Assembly (NCBI GenBank): GCA_016926755.1
Contig: JAFGNZ010000007.1
Coordinates: 1 to 60,335 of the forward strand
Length of the DNA: 60,335 nucleotides
Source: Myxococcaceae bacterium
Lineage (GTDB): Bacteria > Myxococcota > Myxococcia > Myxococcales > Myxococcaceae
Direction: 5' to 3'
Positions 31,995 to 40,985 of this stretch are shown here, piece by piece (within the stretch, counting starts at the first letter, position 1; each line of letters starts with the position of its first letter). Made by a program: the position numbers and the translations under genes. The notes beneath the pieces are model-generated. The model was not told the DNA's origin. It searched no databases and saw nothing but the letters and a program-made list of their open reading frames with translations.

Positions 31995-33185
31995 ATGAAC
32001 AAGAAACCCGTGGTGCTGGCCTTCTCCGGCGGCTTGGACACCTCCTATTGCGTGGTCTACCTGCGCGAGCAGGGCCATGCGGTCACCACCGTCACCGTGG
32101 ACACCGGCGGCTTCAGCCCCGAGGCGCTGGCGCGCATGCCGGAGCACGCGGCCCGCCTGGGCGCGGTGGCCCACCACACGGTGGACGCGCGCGGGCTGCT
32201 CTTCGAGGACTACCTGCGCCACCTGCTCGCCGGCAACGTGCTGCGCGGCCAGGCCTACCCGCTGAGCGTCTCCGCCGAGCGCGTCTGCCAGGCCACCGAG
32301 GTGGTGCGCATGGCGCGCCAGGTGGGCGCCAAGGCCCTGGCCCACGGCTCCACCGGCGCGGGCAACGATCAGGTGCGCTTCGACGTGGCCTTCCGCGCGC
32401 TGGCGCCGGACCTGGAGCTCATCACCCCGATCCGTGATCTGAGCCTCAGCCGCGCCCAGGAGATGTCCTTCCTGGCCGAGCGGGGCATCCACCTGCCGGC
32501 GAAGACGGGCGCCTACTCCATCAACGAGGGCATGTGGGGCACCTCCGTCGGCGGGAAGGAGACGCACGACTCGTGGAGCACGCTGCCGGAGGCGGCCTAC
32601 CCGGCCGGCGTGGTGCCCTCGGATCTCCAGCCGCGCGCGCTGGTGCTGAGCTTCGAGAAGGGGCGGCCGGTGGCGCTGGAGGGCAAGGCGCTTTCGCCCG
32701 TGGCGCTGATCTCCGAGCTGAACGCGCTGGGCCAGCCCTACGGCGTGGGGCGCGGCGTGCACCTGGGGGACACCATCCTCGGCATCAAGGGGCGCGTGGG
32801 CTTCGACGCTCCGGCGGCCGTGATGCTCATCACCGCGCACCGCGAGCTGGAGAAGCTGGTGCTCTCCGGCAAGCAGCTCTTCTGGAAGGAGACGCTGGGC
32901 AACCTCTACGGGACGCTGCTGCACGAGGGGAACTTCTTCGATCCGCTGGCGCGGGATCTCGAGGCGTTCCTCCAGTCCTCCCAGGCGCACGTCACCGGTG
33001 AGGTGCGCCTGACGCTGCACCCCCGGGCGATCATGGTGGAGGGGGTGCGCTCGCCGCACTCGCTGATGGACGCGAAGGTGGCCAGCTACGGCGAGGCCAA
33101 CCATCTCTGGACCGGGGCCGAGGCGGCGGGGTTCGCCAAGGTGTACGGCGTGGCGCAGACGCTGGCGCTCAAGGTGAAGTCATGA
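31995..33185 (+). CDS. argG: Argininosuccinate synthase
   Basis: Condenses citrulline and aspartate with ATP. The 396-residue protein has the N-type ATP pyrophosphatase loop AFSGGLDTSY (residues 9-18), the motif HGSTGAGNDQVRF near residue 117, and INEGMWG plus DSWSTLPEAAYP near residues 176-200. ATG at 31995 is preferred over a longer in-frame start at 31890 that would run through the argH end and the tandem repeats. It overlaps the following DUF1611 gene by four bases. Confidence 0.94.
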   Translation: MNKKPVVLAFSGGLDTSYCVVYLREQGHAVTTVTVDTGGFSPEALARMPEHAARLGAVAHHTVDARGLLFEDYLRHLLAGNVLRGQAYPLSVSAERVCQATEVVRMARQVGAKALAHGSTGAGNDQVRFDVAFRALAPDLELITPIRDLSLSRAQEMSFLAERGIHLPAKTGAYSINEGMWGTSVGGKETHDSWSTLPEAAYPAGVVPSDLQPRALVLSFEKGRPVALEGKALSPVALISELNALGQPYGVGRGVHLGDTILGIKGRVGFDAPAAVMLITAHRELEKLVLSGKQLFWKETLGNLYGTLLHEGNFFDPLARDLEAFLQSSQAHVTGEVRLTLHPRAIMVEGVRSPHSLMDAKVASYGEANHLWTGAEAAGFAKVYGVAQTLALKVKS

Positions 33186-34243
33186 AAGTGCACGTGGACA
33201 AGGTAGGCAGTGTCACCCGCAACCTGAAGCTGGGCCGCACGGTCCACCTCGCCGACGAGATCCAGGCGGTGGAGGGCGCGGTGATCGCCGCGCGGATCCA
33301 CGGGGAGAAGTCCGTCTACAACCAGCTCGAGGACGTGCACGGCCGGCTGGTGACGCTGCACGGCGGCGACATCATCGTGGGGGCGCTCGGGCACCGCAAC
33401 GCCCTGCACGGCTACGAGGGCGTGGTGCCGGACACGGTGGTGCCCGGCCAGCGGCTGCACGTGCTCAACATGGGCGGGGTGATCGGCCAGTGCACCTCGC
33501 ACAACCCGGGGGTGGGCACGCCCTTCGAGGCGGAGGTGCTCGGCCAGGTGCTCGTGTTCCCCGAGTTCCAGTCGCGCGCCGGCCAGCCGGCCCACGTCCG
33601 CGCCGGAGCGCTGAAGGGCACGGAGCCGGCGCCGAGCGTCCCCGTGGTGTACGTGGTGGGCACCTGCATGAACGCGGGGAAGACGTACGCCGCGTGCGCC
33701 ATGGTGCGCCGGCTGTCCCAGGCGGGCTACCGCGTGGGCGGCGCCAAGCTCACCGGGGTGTCGCTCATGCGAGACACCCTGAGCATGCGCGATGCGGGCG
33801 CGGACATGGTGATGGACTTCACCGACGCGGGCACCGTGTGCACCAGCCCGAAGACGGCGGCGCAGGTGTCCCGGATCATCCTCTCCGAGCTGGCCGCCCG
33901 CGAGGTGGACGTCATCGTCGCGGAGACGGGGGACGGCATCATGGGCGAGTACGGCGTGCAGGCCATCCTGGAGGACTCGGCGCTGCGGGAGCTGGGCGGC
34001 GCGTGGGTGCTGTGCGCCAATGATCCCGTGGGCGCCTCCGGCGGCGTGCGCCACCTGAAGGAGACGTACGGCATCCAGGTGGACGTGGTGGCCGGGCCCG
34101 CCACGGACAACCGGGTGGGCATCCGCTTCGTGGAGCGCGAGGTGGGGCTGCCCGCCCACAACGCGCGCGCGGACGCGGCCGGCCTGGGGGGCTTCATCCT
34201 GGAGAAGATCGCGCCGCGGATCGCGGGGAGGAAGAGCGCATGA
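33182..34243 (+). CDS. DUF1611 family P-loop protein (DgcN-like) in the arginine operon
   Basis: A 353-residue protein with an N-terminal domain (residues 1-145, Rossmann-like, with VTLHGGDIIVGALGHRNAL). A C-terminal P-loop domain follows, with Walker A GTCMNAGKT (160-168), conserved KLTGVSLMRDTL, and ETGDGIMGEYGV. This is the DUF1611 family. One described member, DgcN, is reported to N-acetylate D-glutamate. Overlaps both argG (4 bp) and argC (4 bp), so it is made stoichiometrically with arginine enzymes. No N-acetylglutamate synthase (argA or argJ) is in this operon, so a role in forming the N-acyl-glutamate precursor is an attractive inference. Family call is good, function unproven. Confidence 0.82.
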   Translation: MKVHVDKVGSVTRNLKLGRTVHLADEIQAVEGAVIAARIHGEKSVYNQLEDVHGRLVTLHGGDIIVGALGHRNALHGYEGVVPDTVVPGQRLHVLNMGGVIGQCTSHNPGVGTPFEAEVLGQVLVFPEFQSRAGQPAHVRAGALKGTEPAPSVPVVYVVGTCMNAGKTYAACAMVRRLSQAGYRVGGAKLTGVSLMRDTLSMRDAGADMVMDFTDAGTVCTSPKTAAQVSRIILSELAAREVDVIVAETGDGIMGEYGVQAILEDSALRELGGAWVLCANDPVGASGGVRHLKETYGIQVDVVAGPATDNRVGIRFVEREVGLPAHNARADAAGLGGFILEKIAPRIAGRKSA

Positions 34244-35310
34244 CGAGGATCCACGCCTACATCCTGGGGAACGGGGGCTTCGGCGAGGGCGAGCTGCTGC
34301 GGCTGCTGGCCGGACACCCGGCGGTGGCCGCCGTGCGCGCGGTGTCTCGGGAGCATGCGGATCTGCCCCTCTGGAAGGTGCACCCGCACCTGCGCGGGCT
34401 GGTGGAGGGCCGCTTCGACTCGGAGCCGGACTGGCGCTGGCTCACGGACTCGCCGCAGCCGGTGGTCTTCTCCGTGCTGGATGACCAGGAGCTGGCGGCG
34501 CAGCTCCCCGCGCTGGAGAAGCAGTGGGCGGAGCTGGGGCTCTCCGAGCGGCTGGTGCTGATGGATCTCTCGCCGGACTTCCGGCTGGACCATCCGGGGC
34601 GCTACGCCGCGACGCACGGCCGTCCCCACCCGGCGCCCGAGCTGCTGGAGCGCTTCGTCTACGGGCTGCCCGAGTGGCGCCGGGACAAGCTGAAGGGGGC
34701 GAAGCGCATCGCCAACCCGGGCTGCTTCGCCACGGCGGTGCAGCTCGCGCTGCTGCCCGTGGCCTCGATGCCTGGCCTGGGGATGATCGCGGCGTCGGCG
34801 GTGACGGGCTCCTCGGGCTCCGGCGCGCTGCCGGGCGAGGTGACCCACCACCCCACGCGGGCCCATGACTTCCGCGCCTACAAGCCGCTGCAGCACCCGC
34901 AGGAGGCGGAGATCGACGTGATGCTGGTGGCGCACAAGGCCTCGCGCCACCGGCTCACCTTCGTGCCGCACTCGGCGCCGCTGGTGCGCGGCATCTTCGC
35001 CACGGTGCAGTTCGAGTGGCCGGAGAACGCGGGCGGGGTGAGCACCGCGTCGCTGACGGAGCTCTACCGCCGCTACTACGAGGGCTCGCCCATGGTGCGC
35101 ATCGTCGAGGGGACGCCCCGGCTGGCCTCGGTGGCCGGGAGCAACTTCTGCGACATCGCCGTGGCCACGCGGGGACGCACGGTGGCGGTGATGGTGGCGC
35201 TGGACAACCTGGTGAAGGGCATGGCCGGCCAGGCCGTGCAGAACCTCAACCTGGCGCTCGGGCTGCCCGAGGACACCGCGCTCCGACAGGCGGCCTGCTA
35301 CCCCTGCTGA
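34240..35310 (+). CDS. argC: N-acetyl-gamma-glutamyl-phosphate reductase
   Basis: Reduces N-acylglutamyl phosphate to the semialdehyde with NADPH. The 356-residue protein has the catalytic Cys in KRIANPGCFATAVQL near residue 165, and GSSGSGALPGEVTHH near residue 192, equivalent to the usual S-G-A-G-R region. The N-terminal dinucleotide loop is GNGGFGEGELLRLL, a variant of the common G-A-x-G-Y-x-G-x-E-L. Last gene of the operon, coupled to DUF1611 by ATGA and followed by a hairpin. No argD is seen in the window. Confidence 0.9.
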   Translation: MTRIHAYILGNGGFGEGELLRLLAGHPAVAAVRAVSREHADLPLWKVHPHLRGLVEGRFDSEPDWRWLTDSPQPVVFSVLDDQELAAQLPALEKQWAELGLSERLVLMDLSPDFRLDHPGRYAATHGRPHPAPELLERFVYGLPEWRRDKLKGAKRIANPGCFATAVQLALLPVASMPGLGMIAASAVTGSSGSGALPGEVTHHPTRAHDFRAYKPLQHPQEAEIDVMLVAHKASRHRLTFVPHSAPLVRGIFATVQFEWPENAGGVSTASLTELYRRYYEGSPMVRIVEGTPRLASVAGSNFCDIAVATRGRTVAVMVALDNLVKGMAGQAVQNLNLALGLPEDTALRQAACYPC

Positions 35311-35331
35311 GCCTGGCGGGCGGAAGCTCCA

Positions 35332-35362
35332 CGGCCCCTAGCTGGTAACCGGCCAGGGGCCG
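35332..35362. terminator. Hairpin between argC and the molybdoenzyme gene
   Basis: CGGCCCCT (35332-35339) pairs with AGGGGCCG (35355-35362), and the stem continues inward as GCTGG/CCGGC after one mismatch around a TAA loop. It lies between convergent stops at 35310 and 35369 and could end both transcripts. Confidence 0.6.
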
Positions 35363-35368
35363 CGGCCG

Positions 35369-37585
35369 TTACAGGAGCTTGTCCAGGGTGATGGGCAGCT
35401 CCCTCACGCGCTTGCCGGTGGCGTGGAAGACGGCGTTGGCCACCGCGGCGGCGATCCCCGTGGTGCCAATCTCGCCAATGCCCTTGATGCCCAGCGGGTT
35501 GACGTGCGGATCGTGCTCCTCGACGAAGTGCACGTCGATGTCAGGCACGTCCGCGTGCACGGGCACGTGGTACTCGGCGAAGTCCGCCGTCATCACCCGC
35601 CCCAACCTGGGATCGCGCAGCGTCTCCTCCGTGAGCGCCATGCCGAGGCCAAAGATGACGCCGCCCTGGATCTGGCTGCGCGCCGTCTTGGGATTGAGGA
35701 TGCGGCCCGCGCCCATGGCCGTGACGATCCGGCTCACGCGCACCGTGCCCAGGGCCTCGTCCACGCGCACCTCGACGAAGTGGGAGCCGAAGGCGTGGGA
35801 GGAGAACTTCTGCTCCGCCGGATCCGGCGCCGCGTCCCCCTTGCCCTCCACGTGAGTCAGCTTCTGCCGCGTGAGGAGCTGGGCGAACGTCTCTCCCCGG
35901 GCCGTGTCCTGGCTCGAGGACAGCCGCCCGTCCTCGACGACAATGTCCTTCTCGGCCAGCCCGTGCAGCGGGGACTCCTTGTCCGCCACGGCGAGCTGCA
36001 CCAGCTTGCGGCGCACCTCGTTGGAGGCGCTCCGGATCGCCGGGGAGGCGGTGGCGGTGGTGGAGGAGCCGCCCGCGAGCCCGCCGGGCGGCAGCACCGT
36101 ATCCCCCATCTCCATGCGCACCTTCTCCGGGGACATCCCCAGCGTCTCGGCGGCCAGCTGGGTGAAGACGGTGTAGGCGCCGGTGCCCAGGTCCGCGGCG
36201 CCACACTGCACCACCGCGGTGCCGTCCGCCATCACCCGCGCCAGCGCGGAGGCCTGCATGCGGAAGGCCGGGAAGGTGGCGGTGGCCATGCCCCAGCCGA
36301 TGAGCGCGTCCCCGTCCCGCATCGAGCGGGGCTGCAGGGAGCGGCGCTGCCAGCCGAAGCGCTCGGCGCACCACCGGTAGCACTCGAGCAGCGACTTGCT
36401 GGACCAGGGCTTGCCATGCTCCGGATCCTTGTCCGCGTGGTTGAGGCGCCGCAGCTCCAGCGGATCCCTCTTCAGCGCGTGCGCCAGCTCGTCCATGGCG
36501 CTCTCGAAGGCAAAGGTGCCAGGGGCCTCGCCCGGGGCGCGCATGAAGGTGGGGGTGCTCGCGCTCAGCCGCACCACCCGCTGCGACGTGGCCACATTCG
36601 GGCAGGCGTACAGCATGTTGCTGACGTTGACGAAGGGCTCGGTGAAGGCGTCCAGCTCGGAGGTCTCCGAGTAGCCCGTGTGCCGGATGGCGGTGAGCTT
36701 GCCCTGGGCGCTCGCGCCCAGCTCCACCTTCTGGAGCGTCTGGGGGCGGTAGCCCACCAGCGAGAACATCTGCTGGCGGGTCAGCACCAGCTTCACCGGG
36801 CGGCCCACCACCTTCGCGGCCATGATGCTCATGATCTGGTGCGGCCAGGGCAGCGCCTTGCAACCGAACCCGCCGCCCACGTAGCGCGAGATGACGCGGA
36901 CGTTGTCCGGCGGCAGCCCGAAGAGCAGCGAGAGGAACTGCCGCATGAAGAAGACGCCCTGGTTCGAATCGTACAGGGTGAGGTGCTCGGGATCGTCCCA
37001 CACCGCGATGGAGGCGTGAGGCTCCATGGGGTTGTGGTGCTCGGTGGGCGTGCGGTAGGAGGCCTCCACGCGCACGGGGGCCGCCGCCAGCGCGGCCGCC
37101 GCATCCCCGCGGGTGTGCCCGGGAGGCGGCATCCCGAAGTTCCCCAAGGCCGGCTCCGAGCGCTCCAGGCCCGCCTCCAGCTTCAAGCTCGCGGCCTTCT
37201 CCACGTACGTGGTGCGCACCCGCGAGGCGGCGTAGGTGGCGCGCTCGAAGGTGTCCGCCACCACCAGGGCGATGGGCTGGCCGTTGTAGAGCACCTCGCT
37301 GTCCTGCATGGCGGTGAGCCTGGGCAGCACCGGGACGGCGGAGAACTTGTCCGCCCCGGGCAGCTTGGGCGTGTTGCGCGGCGTGAGCACCGCGAGCACG
37401 CCGGGGGCCCGCTCGGCCTCGGAGGTCTGCATGCGCAGCACGGTGCCGCGGGGCACCGTGCTCTGGACGATGACGGCGTAGGCCATGCCGGGCGGGTTGT
37501 ACTCGGCGGCGTACTGCGCCTTCCCGGTGACCTTCAGCTTGCCGTCCACCCGGTCCATGGGGCGGCCGATGATCTTGCTGCTCAT
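35369..37585 (-). CDS. Xanthine dehydrogenase family protein, molybdopterin-binding subunit
   Basis: Large catalytic subunit of a molybdenum hydroxylase, 738 residues. Motifs: GGGFGCKALPWPHQ near residue 250 (cofactor loop), GAADLGTGAYTVFTQ near residue 470 and GIGEIGTTGIAAAVANA near residue 700, whose Glu is the expected base of the family. The three-gene arrangement (large, FAD, 2Fe-2S) matches the periplasmic aldehyde oxidoreductase PaoABC of E. coli. The substrate (aldehyde, purine or N-heterocycle) is unknown. ATG at 37585 with GGGAGGT upstream, overlapping the FAD-subunit stop by 4 bp. Confidence 0.92.
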   Translation of the reverse strand: MSSKIIGRPMDRVDGKLKVTGKAQYAAEYNPPGMAYAVIVQSTVPRGTVLRMQTSEAERAPGVLAVLTPRNTPKLPGADKFSAVPVLPRLTAMQDSEVLYNGQPIALVVADTFERATYAASRVRTTYVEKAASLKLEAGLERSEPALGNFGMPPPGHTRGDAAAALAAAPVRVEASYRTPTEHHNPMEPHASIAVWDDPEHLTLYDSNQGVFFMRQFLSLLFGLPPDNVRVISRYVGGGFGCKALPWPHQIMSIMAAKVVGRPVKLVLTRQQMFSLVGYRPQTLQKVELGASAQGKLTAIRHTGYSETSELDAFTEPFVNVSNMLYACPNVATSQRVVRLSASTPTFMRAPGEAPGTFAFESAMDELAHALKRDPLELRRLNHADKDPEHGKPWSSKSLLECYRWCAERFGWQRRSLQPRSMRDGDALIGWGMATATFPAFRMQASALARVMADGTAVVQCGAADLGTGAYTVFTQLAAETLGMSPEKVRMEMGDTVLPPGGLAGGSSTTATASPAIRSASNEVRRKLVQLAVADKESPLHGLAEKDIVVEDGRLSSSQDTARGETFAQLLTRQKLTHVEGKGDAAPDPAEQKFSSHAFGSHFVEVRVDEALGTVRVSRIVTAMGAGRILNPKTARSQIQGGVIFGLGMALTEETLRDPRLGRVMTADFAEYHVPVHADVPDIDVHFVEEHDPHVNPLGIKGIGEIGTTGIAAAVANAVFHATGKRVRELPITLDKLL

Positions 37586-38568
37586 GAACGACCTCCCAGC
37601 CTCGTCAAGGCGCGGACGATCAGCCGCTGCGCCAGCTCCACCTTGAAGCCATTGTGGGCGCGCGGACTGGCGCCCTCGAGCGCCGCCTTCGCGGCGGCCT
37701 GGAACACCTCGGGCGAGGGGGCCTGCCCCGCCAGCTTCTGCTCGGCCCCCGAGGCGCGCCAGGGCCGGGTGCCCACCCCGCCCAGCGCCAGCCGCGCCTG
37801 GCGGATGCGGCCGCCCTCCAGCTCCAGCACCGCGGCCACCGAGGCCAGCGCGAAGGCGTAGGAGGCGCGGTCCCGCGCCTTCAGGTAGAGCGAGTGGCGC
37901 GCGGCCGGCAGGGCCGGCACATCCACCGAGAGCACCAGCGCCCCGTGCTCCAGCGCCGTCTCCCGGTGGGGCGTGTTGCCCGGCAGCAGGTGGAAGTCGG
38001 CGAAGGGGATGGCGCGCTCGCCCTGGGGGCCCTTGACGCGCACGGTGGCGCCCAGCGCCGCCAGGGGCACGCACATGTCCGAGGGGTGCGTGGCGATGCA
38101 GGCCTCACTCACGCCCAGCACCGCGTGCCCGCGGTTGATGCCCTCGAGCGCGGAGCAGCCCGAGCCGGGCTCGCGCTTGTTGCAGGGGGTGGCCGTGTCG
38201 CGGAAGTACGCGCAGCGGGTGCGCTGCATGAGGTTGCCGCCCACGGTGGCCATGTTGCGGATCTGCCCGGAGGCGCCCGCGAGCAGGGCCTGGGAGAGCA
38301 TGGGGTAGCGCTCGCGGACGAGCGGGTGCTGGGCCACATCACTGTTGCGCGCGAGGGCCCCCAGGCGCACGCCGCCGTCCGGGAGCTCCTGGATCTGCGC
38401 CAGGGGTAGCCTGCGCACGTCCACCAGCACGGCGGGGGTCTCCACCCCCAGCTTCATCAGATCCAGCAGGCCGGTGCCGCCCGCCAGGAAGGTGGCTTCT
38501 GGCGCGCGGCTGACGCGATCGACGCTGGAGTCCACCTCCAGCGACTGTTCGTATTGGAAGGGATTCAT
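37582..38568 (-). CDS. Xanthine dehydrogenase family protein, FAD-binding subunit
   Basis: A 328-residue subunit passing electrons between the Fe-S clusters and acceptor. The FAD motif AGGTGLLDLMKLGVE near residues 30-44 and GASGQIRNMATVGGNLMQRTRC near residues 97-118 are typical. The four Cys around TRCAYFRDTATPCNKREPGSGCSALEG suggest an additional 4Fe-4S cluster, as in PaoB. It sits between the Fe-S gene (16 bp upstream) and the large subunit (overlapping). Confidence 0.91.
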   Translation of the reverse strand: MNPFQYEQSLEVDSSVDRVSRAPEATFLAGGTGLLDLMKLGVETPAVLVDVRRLPLAQIQELPDGGVRLGALARNSDVAQHPLVRERYPMLSQALLAGASGQIRNMATVGGNLMQRTRCAYFRDTATPCNKREPGSGCSALEGINRGHAVLGVSEACIATHPSDMCVPLAALGATVRVKGPQGERAIPFADFHLLPGNTPHRETALEHGALVLSVDVPALPAARHSLYLKARDRASYAFALASVAAVLELEGGRIRQARLALGGVGTRPWRASGAEQKLAGQAPSPEVFQAAAKAALEGASPRAHNGFKVELAQRLIVRALTRLGGRS

Positions 38569-38584
38569 GCTCGGGACCTGGGGC

Positions 38585-39238
38585 TTACAGCTTCGGGAGC
38601 CGCCGCACCTGCTGGATGGCGGCGATGATGTTGGGGTAGGCGCTGCAGCGGCAGAGGTTGCCGCTCATCGCCTCGCGCACGTCGTCGTCCGAGGCACCGC
38701 AGGGCTCGGACATGAGGCCCACGGCGCTCATGAGCTGGCCCGAGGTGCAGTAGCCGCACTGGAGGGCGTCCTGCTCGATGAAGGCCTGCTGCAGCGGGTG
38801 CAGCGTGTCTCCCTGGGCCAGGCCCTCCACCGTGCTCACCTCCGCGCCCTGGTGCATCACGGCGAGCGACAGGCAGCTCAGCTCGCGGCGGCCATCCACC
38901 AGCACCGTGCAGGCGCCGCACTGGCCATGATCACAGCCCTTCTTGGTCCCGGTGAGCCCCAGGCGCTCACGCAGCGCATCCAGCAGGCTGGTGCGCGGAT
39001 CCACCTTCAGCGTCTGGAGCTGGCCGTTGACCTTGAAGGTCACCTCGAGCTCCGCGGGCGCGGTGCCCGGAGGGGGGCCCTCCACGGGGGGCGCATGGCG
39101 GCAGGCCTCCAGCAGCAGGGCGCTGCCCACCGTGGCGGTGGCGATGAACTCCCGGCGCGTGGTCCCCTCAGGGGCCTCGGGCGAGGAGGCTTCGGCGGGC
39201 GCCGAACCGTCCGACAGGGGTTGCTTCGAGTCCGTCAT
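38585..39238 (-). CDS. 2Fe-2S subunit of the molybdenum hydroxylase, Tat-exported
   Basis: 217 residues. The N-terminus carries a twin-arginine signal (TTRREFIATATVGSALLLEA, about residues 26-45), so the assembled enzyme should be exported folded to the periplasm. Two cluster motifs follow: C-x4-C-x2-C in GCDHGQCGACTVL (about 109) with a later Cys, and the alpha-helical CGYCTSGQ ... CRC motif (about 145-185). First gene of the operon, 59 bp before the next upstream stop on this strand. No PaoD-type chaperone gene is adjacent. Confidence 0.92.
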   Translation of the reverse strand: MTDSKQPLSDGSAPAEASSPEAPEGTTRREFIATATVGSALLLEACRHAPPVEGPPPGTAPAELEVTFKVNGQLQTLKVDPRTSLLDALRERLGLTGTKKGCDHGQCGACTVLVDGRRELSCLSLAVMHQGAEVSTVEGLAQGDTLHPLQQAFIEQDALQCGYCTSGQLMSAVGLMSEPCGASDDDVREAMSGNLCRCSAYPNIIAAIQQVRRLPKL

Positions 39239-39297
39239 GGCAGCTCCGTCCAGGAAGACGACCCCGGCACGTTAGCGCGAACCGGCTCACATGACAG

Positions 39298-39951
39298 CTA
39301 CAACGGCGATGCCCCTCCGGCCGTGCGCAGGAAGAGGAAGACGTGGAGCCCTCCCTCACGCGGCGTGACGTCCACCCGCACCTCCTGCTCCTTCCGGCGG
39401 AAGAGCTGCGGCTCCTCCTCCCGGTAGCCGGCGCGGGTGAGCTGCTCCCGGTACCAGCCCTTCACCTCCTCCTGCCTGGCCTCCACCCGGTAGCCCAGCG
39501 TCCGCGCGCCCTCGAAGTCCGAGTGCAGCACGTCCTTCGCCCCGGGGAACACCGGCAGCCCGGAGGGGGCCGCAGGCCTGGCCTCCTTCAGCCGCGCCTC
39601 GCCGATGACGACCTCCGTCGTCCCCCCCGGCTTCGGCTCGAGGATGACGGTGTAGGAGGTGAGCGTCCGCGTATCCAGCGCCGTGAGGTGAGGCTGGGCG
39701 GCCAGCCGCTTCTGGTGCCGCTGGATGTAGAAGCCCGCCTCGTCGAAGGCCGTGGCGAAGTGCTGCAGCAGCCGCTCCACCTTCTCCCGCGAGGTGATCA
39801 CCCGGAAGCGCACCGGGATCCCCCCCACGTCCATCCGCGCCGGCACCTCCACCACGGACACCTGGCCCGGCACCTCCCAGGTCAGCGGATCCCCACGGCT
39901 CGCGGGCGCCGAGGCCAGCAGCACCTCCAGCACCAGCAGCGCGCTCAGCAT
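39298..39951 (-). CDS. Secreted hypothetical protein linked to the TadE-like genes
   Basis: A 217-residue protein with a signal peptide (MLSALLVLEVLLASAPASRG). A mostly beta/alpha mature part includes a repeated-looking theme of about 70 residues: one unit around REKVERLLQHFATAFDEAGFYI, the other around EVKGWYREQLTRAGYREEEPQLF. Both resemble small domains reporting on squared amplitudes in secreted myxobacterial proteins. I do not recognise the family. ATG at 39951 overlaps the TadE-like gene stop by seven bases, so it is the last gene of that operon. Confidence 0.65.
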   Translation of the reverse strand: MLSALLVLEVLLASAPASRGDPLTWEVPGQVSVVEVPARMDVGGIPVRFRVITSREKVERLLQHFATAFDEAGFYIQRHQKRLAAQPHLTALDTRTLTSYTVILEPKPGGTTEVVIGEARLKEARPAAPSGLPVFPGAKDVLHSDFEGARTLGYRVEARQEEVKGWYREQLTRAGYREEEPQLFRRKEQEVRVDVTPREGGLHVFLFLRTAGGASPL

Positions 39952-40985
39952 CCGTCCAGCCCCAGGTAGCACGTGTTGGAGGGGCGGCGCTGGTCCACCC
40001 CGCCGGTGTTGCGCGGCCGATCCGCCTCGTCCAGCGGCTCGCCCGGGGGCGTCAGGTCCTCGAGGTAGTTGTCCTCCACGCCGCGATAGCTCATGAAGAA
40101 GCCCCGCTCGTCGATGGGGCTGTAGCCCGCGAAGAAGTCGGCGAACGCCGTGGCGTCCTGGCCCGCGGAGCGCTCGTTGTTGTCGAACACCTTCATCGCC
40201 GCATAGTAGAAGGCCCGGTTCTCCGGGCAGGGGATGTCCAGATCCTCCGGCCGCAGGGGGCAGTGGTCGCTCACCTCCGTGTCCGCGAAGGCGAAGTCCC
40301 CCAGCAGCACGGCGTAGCGGCCCTTGCACTGGGGCCCTGCCGGGCGCCCCACCGCGCACACCTTCATCGACCAGGCCTGGGAGTGCTGCTCCTGGAAGAA
40401 GCCATTCGCACCCTCCAGGAAGGCCGCGGGCAGCGAGGGCAGCGACTCGATGCGGGCCTCCGCGGCGCACGCCACCCCGCCCAGGTTCTCGTAGATGCCA
40501 TCCAGCACGCTGTCCGTGGGGTTCCCCCGATTCTGATTGGGGATGCTCGTGCCCCAATCGCCGCCGCCGGGCGTCGGCTGGAGCAGCCCCGGGCGCTGGG
40601 AGCGCGGCACGTCGAACTCCACCCGGTCCTCCACCTCGCACTGCACCTGCATGCCCTCCAGCTGGGTGAAGACGTGGCGGATGACCGTGCCGCCCGAGGT
40701 GGAGCGGCGGCCATCGAAGTCCTTGAAGCGGCCGTTGGCGTGGACCTTCACCTGCGGGGCGATGGACGGGAAGGAGGAGAAGTTGCCGATGTTGTTGCGC
40801 CGGTGCTCCATCTGGTGGACCCGCAGGGCGGTGGCGTCCCAGAGCGGAGAGACCGCCGCCTCATGCACCCGGAGCGACATGTAGCCCACCTCGGCGAAGT
40901 GGATGCCGAACATCAGCACGGTGATGAAGACGAGCACGCCCAGCGCCAGCTCCACCAGGGCCTGTCCGCGCGCGGAGGCCCGCAT
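39945..40985 (-). CDS. TadE-like pseudopilin protein
   Basis: A 346-residue protein whose N-terminus is basic then hydrophobic (MRASARGQALVELALGVLVF), the TadE pattern with the Glu (VE) found at position 5 of pseudopilins. The remaining about 310 residues form an extracytoplasmic domain with about ten Cys (for example HCPLRPEDLDIPCPEN), likely disulphide-bonded. The end NTCYLGLDGC is also Cys-rich. It overlaps the next upstream gene by TGATG. A large exported domain on a TadE stem suggests a minor pilin or surface adhesin. Confidence 0.78.
   Translation of the reverse strand: MRASARGQALVELALGVLVFITVLMFGIHFAEVGYMSLRVHEAAVSPLWDATALRVHQMEHRRNNIGNFSSFPSIAPQVKVHANGRFKDFDGRRSTSGGTVIRHVFTQLEGMQVQCEVEDRVEFDVPRSQRPGLLQPTPGGGDWGTSIPNQNRGNPTDSVLDGIYENLGGVACAAEARIESLPSLPAAFLEGANGFFQEQHSQAWSMKVCAVGRPAGPQCKGRYAVLLGDFAFADTEVSDHCPLRPEDLDIPCPENRAFYYAAMKVFDNNERSAGQDATAFADFFAGYSPIDERGFFMSYRGVEDNYLEDLTPPGEPLDEADRPRNTGGVDQRRPSNTCYLGLDGC

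Noticed and set aside
27638-35310. LysW-type carrier-protein arginine pathway
   Set aside because: No small acidic carrier (LysW) gene or ArgX ligase is in the operon; the acyl-ornithine carbamoyltransferase and M20 deacylase fit an acetyl- or succinyl-protected route instead.
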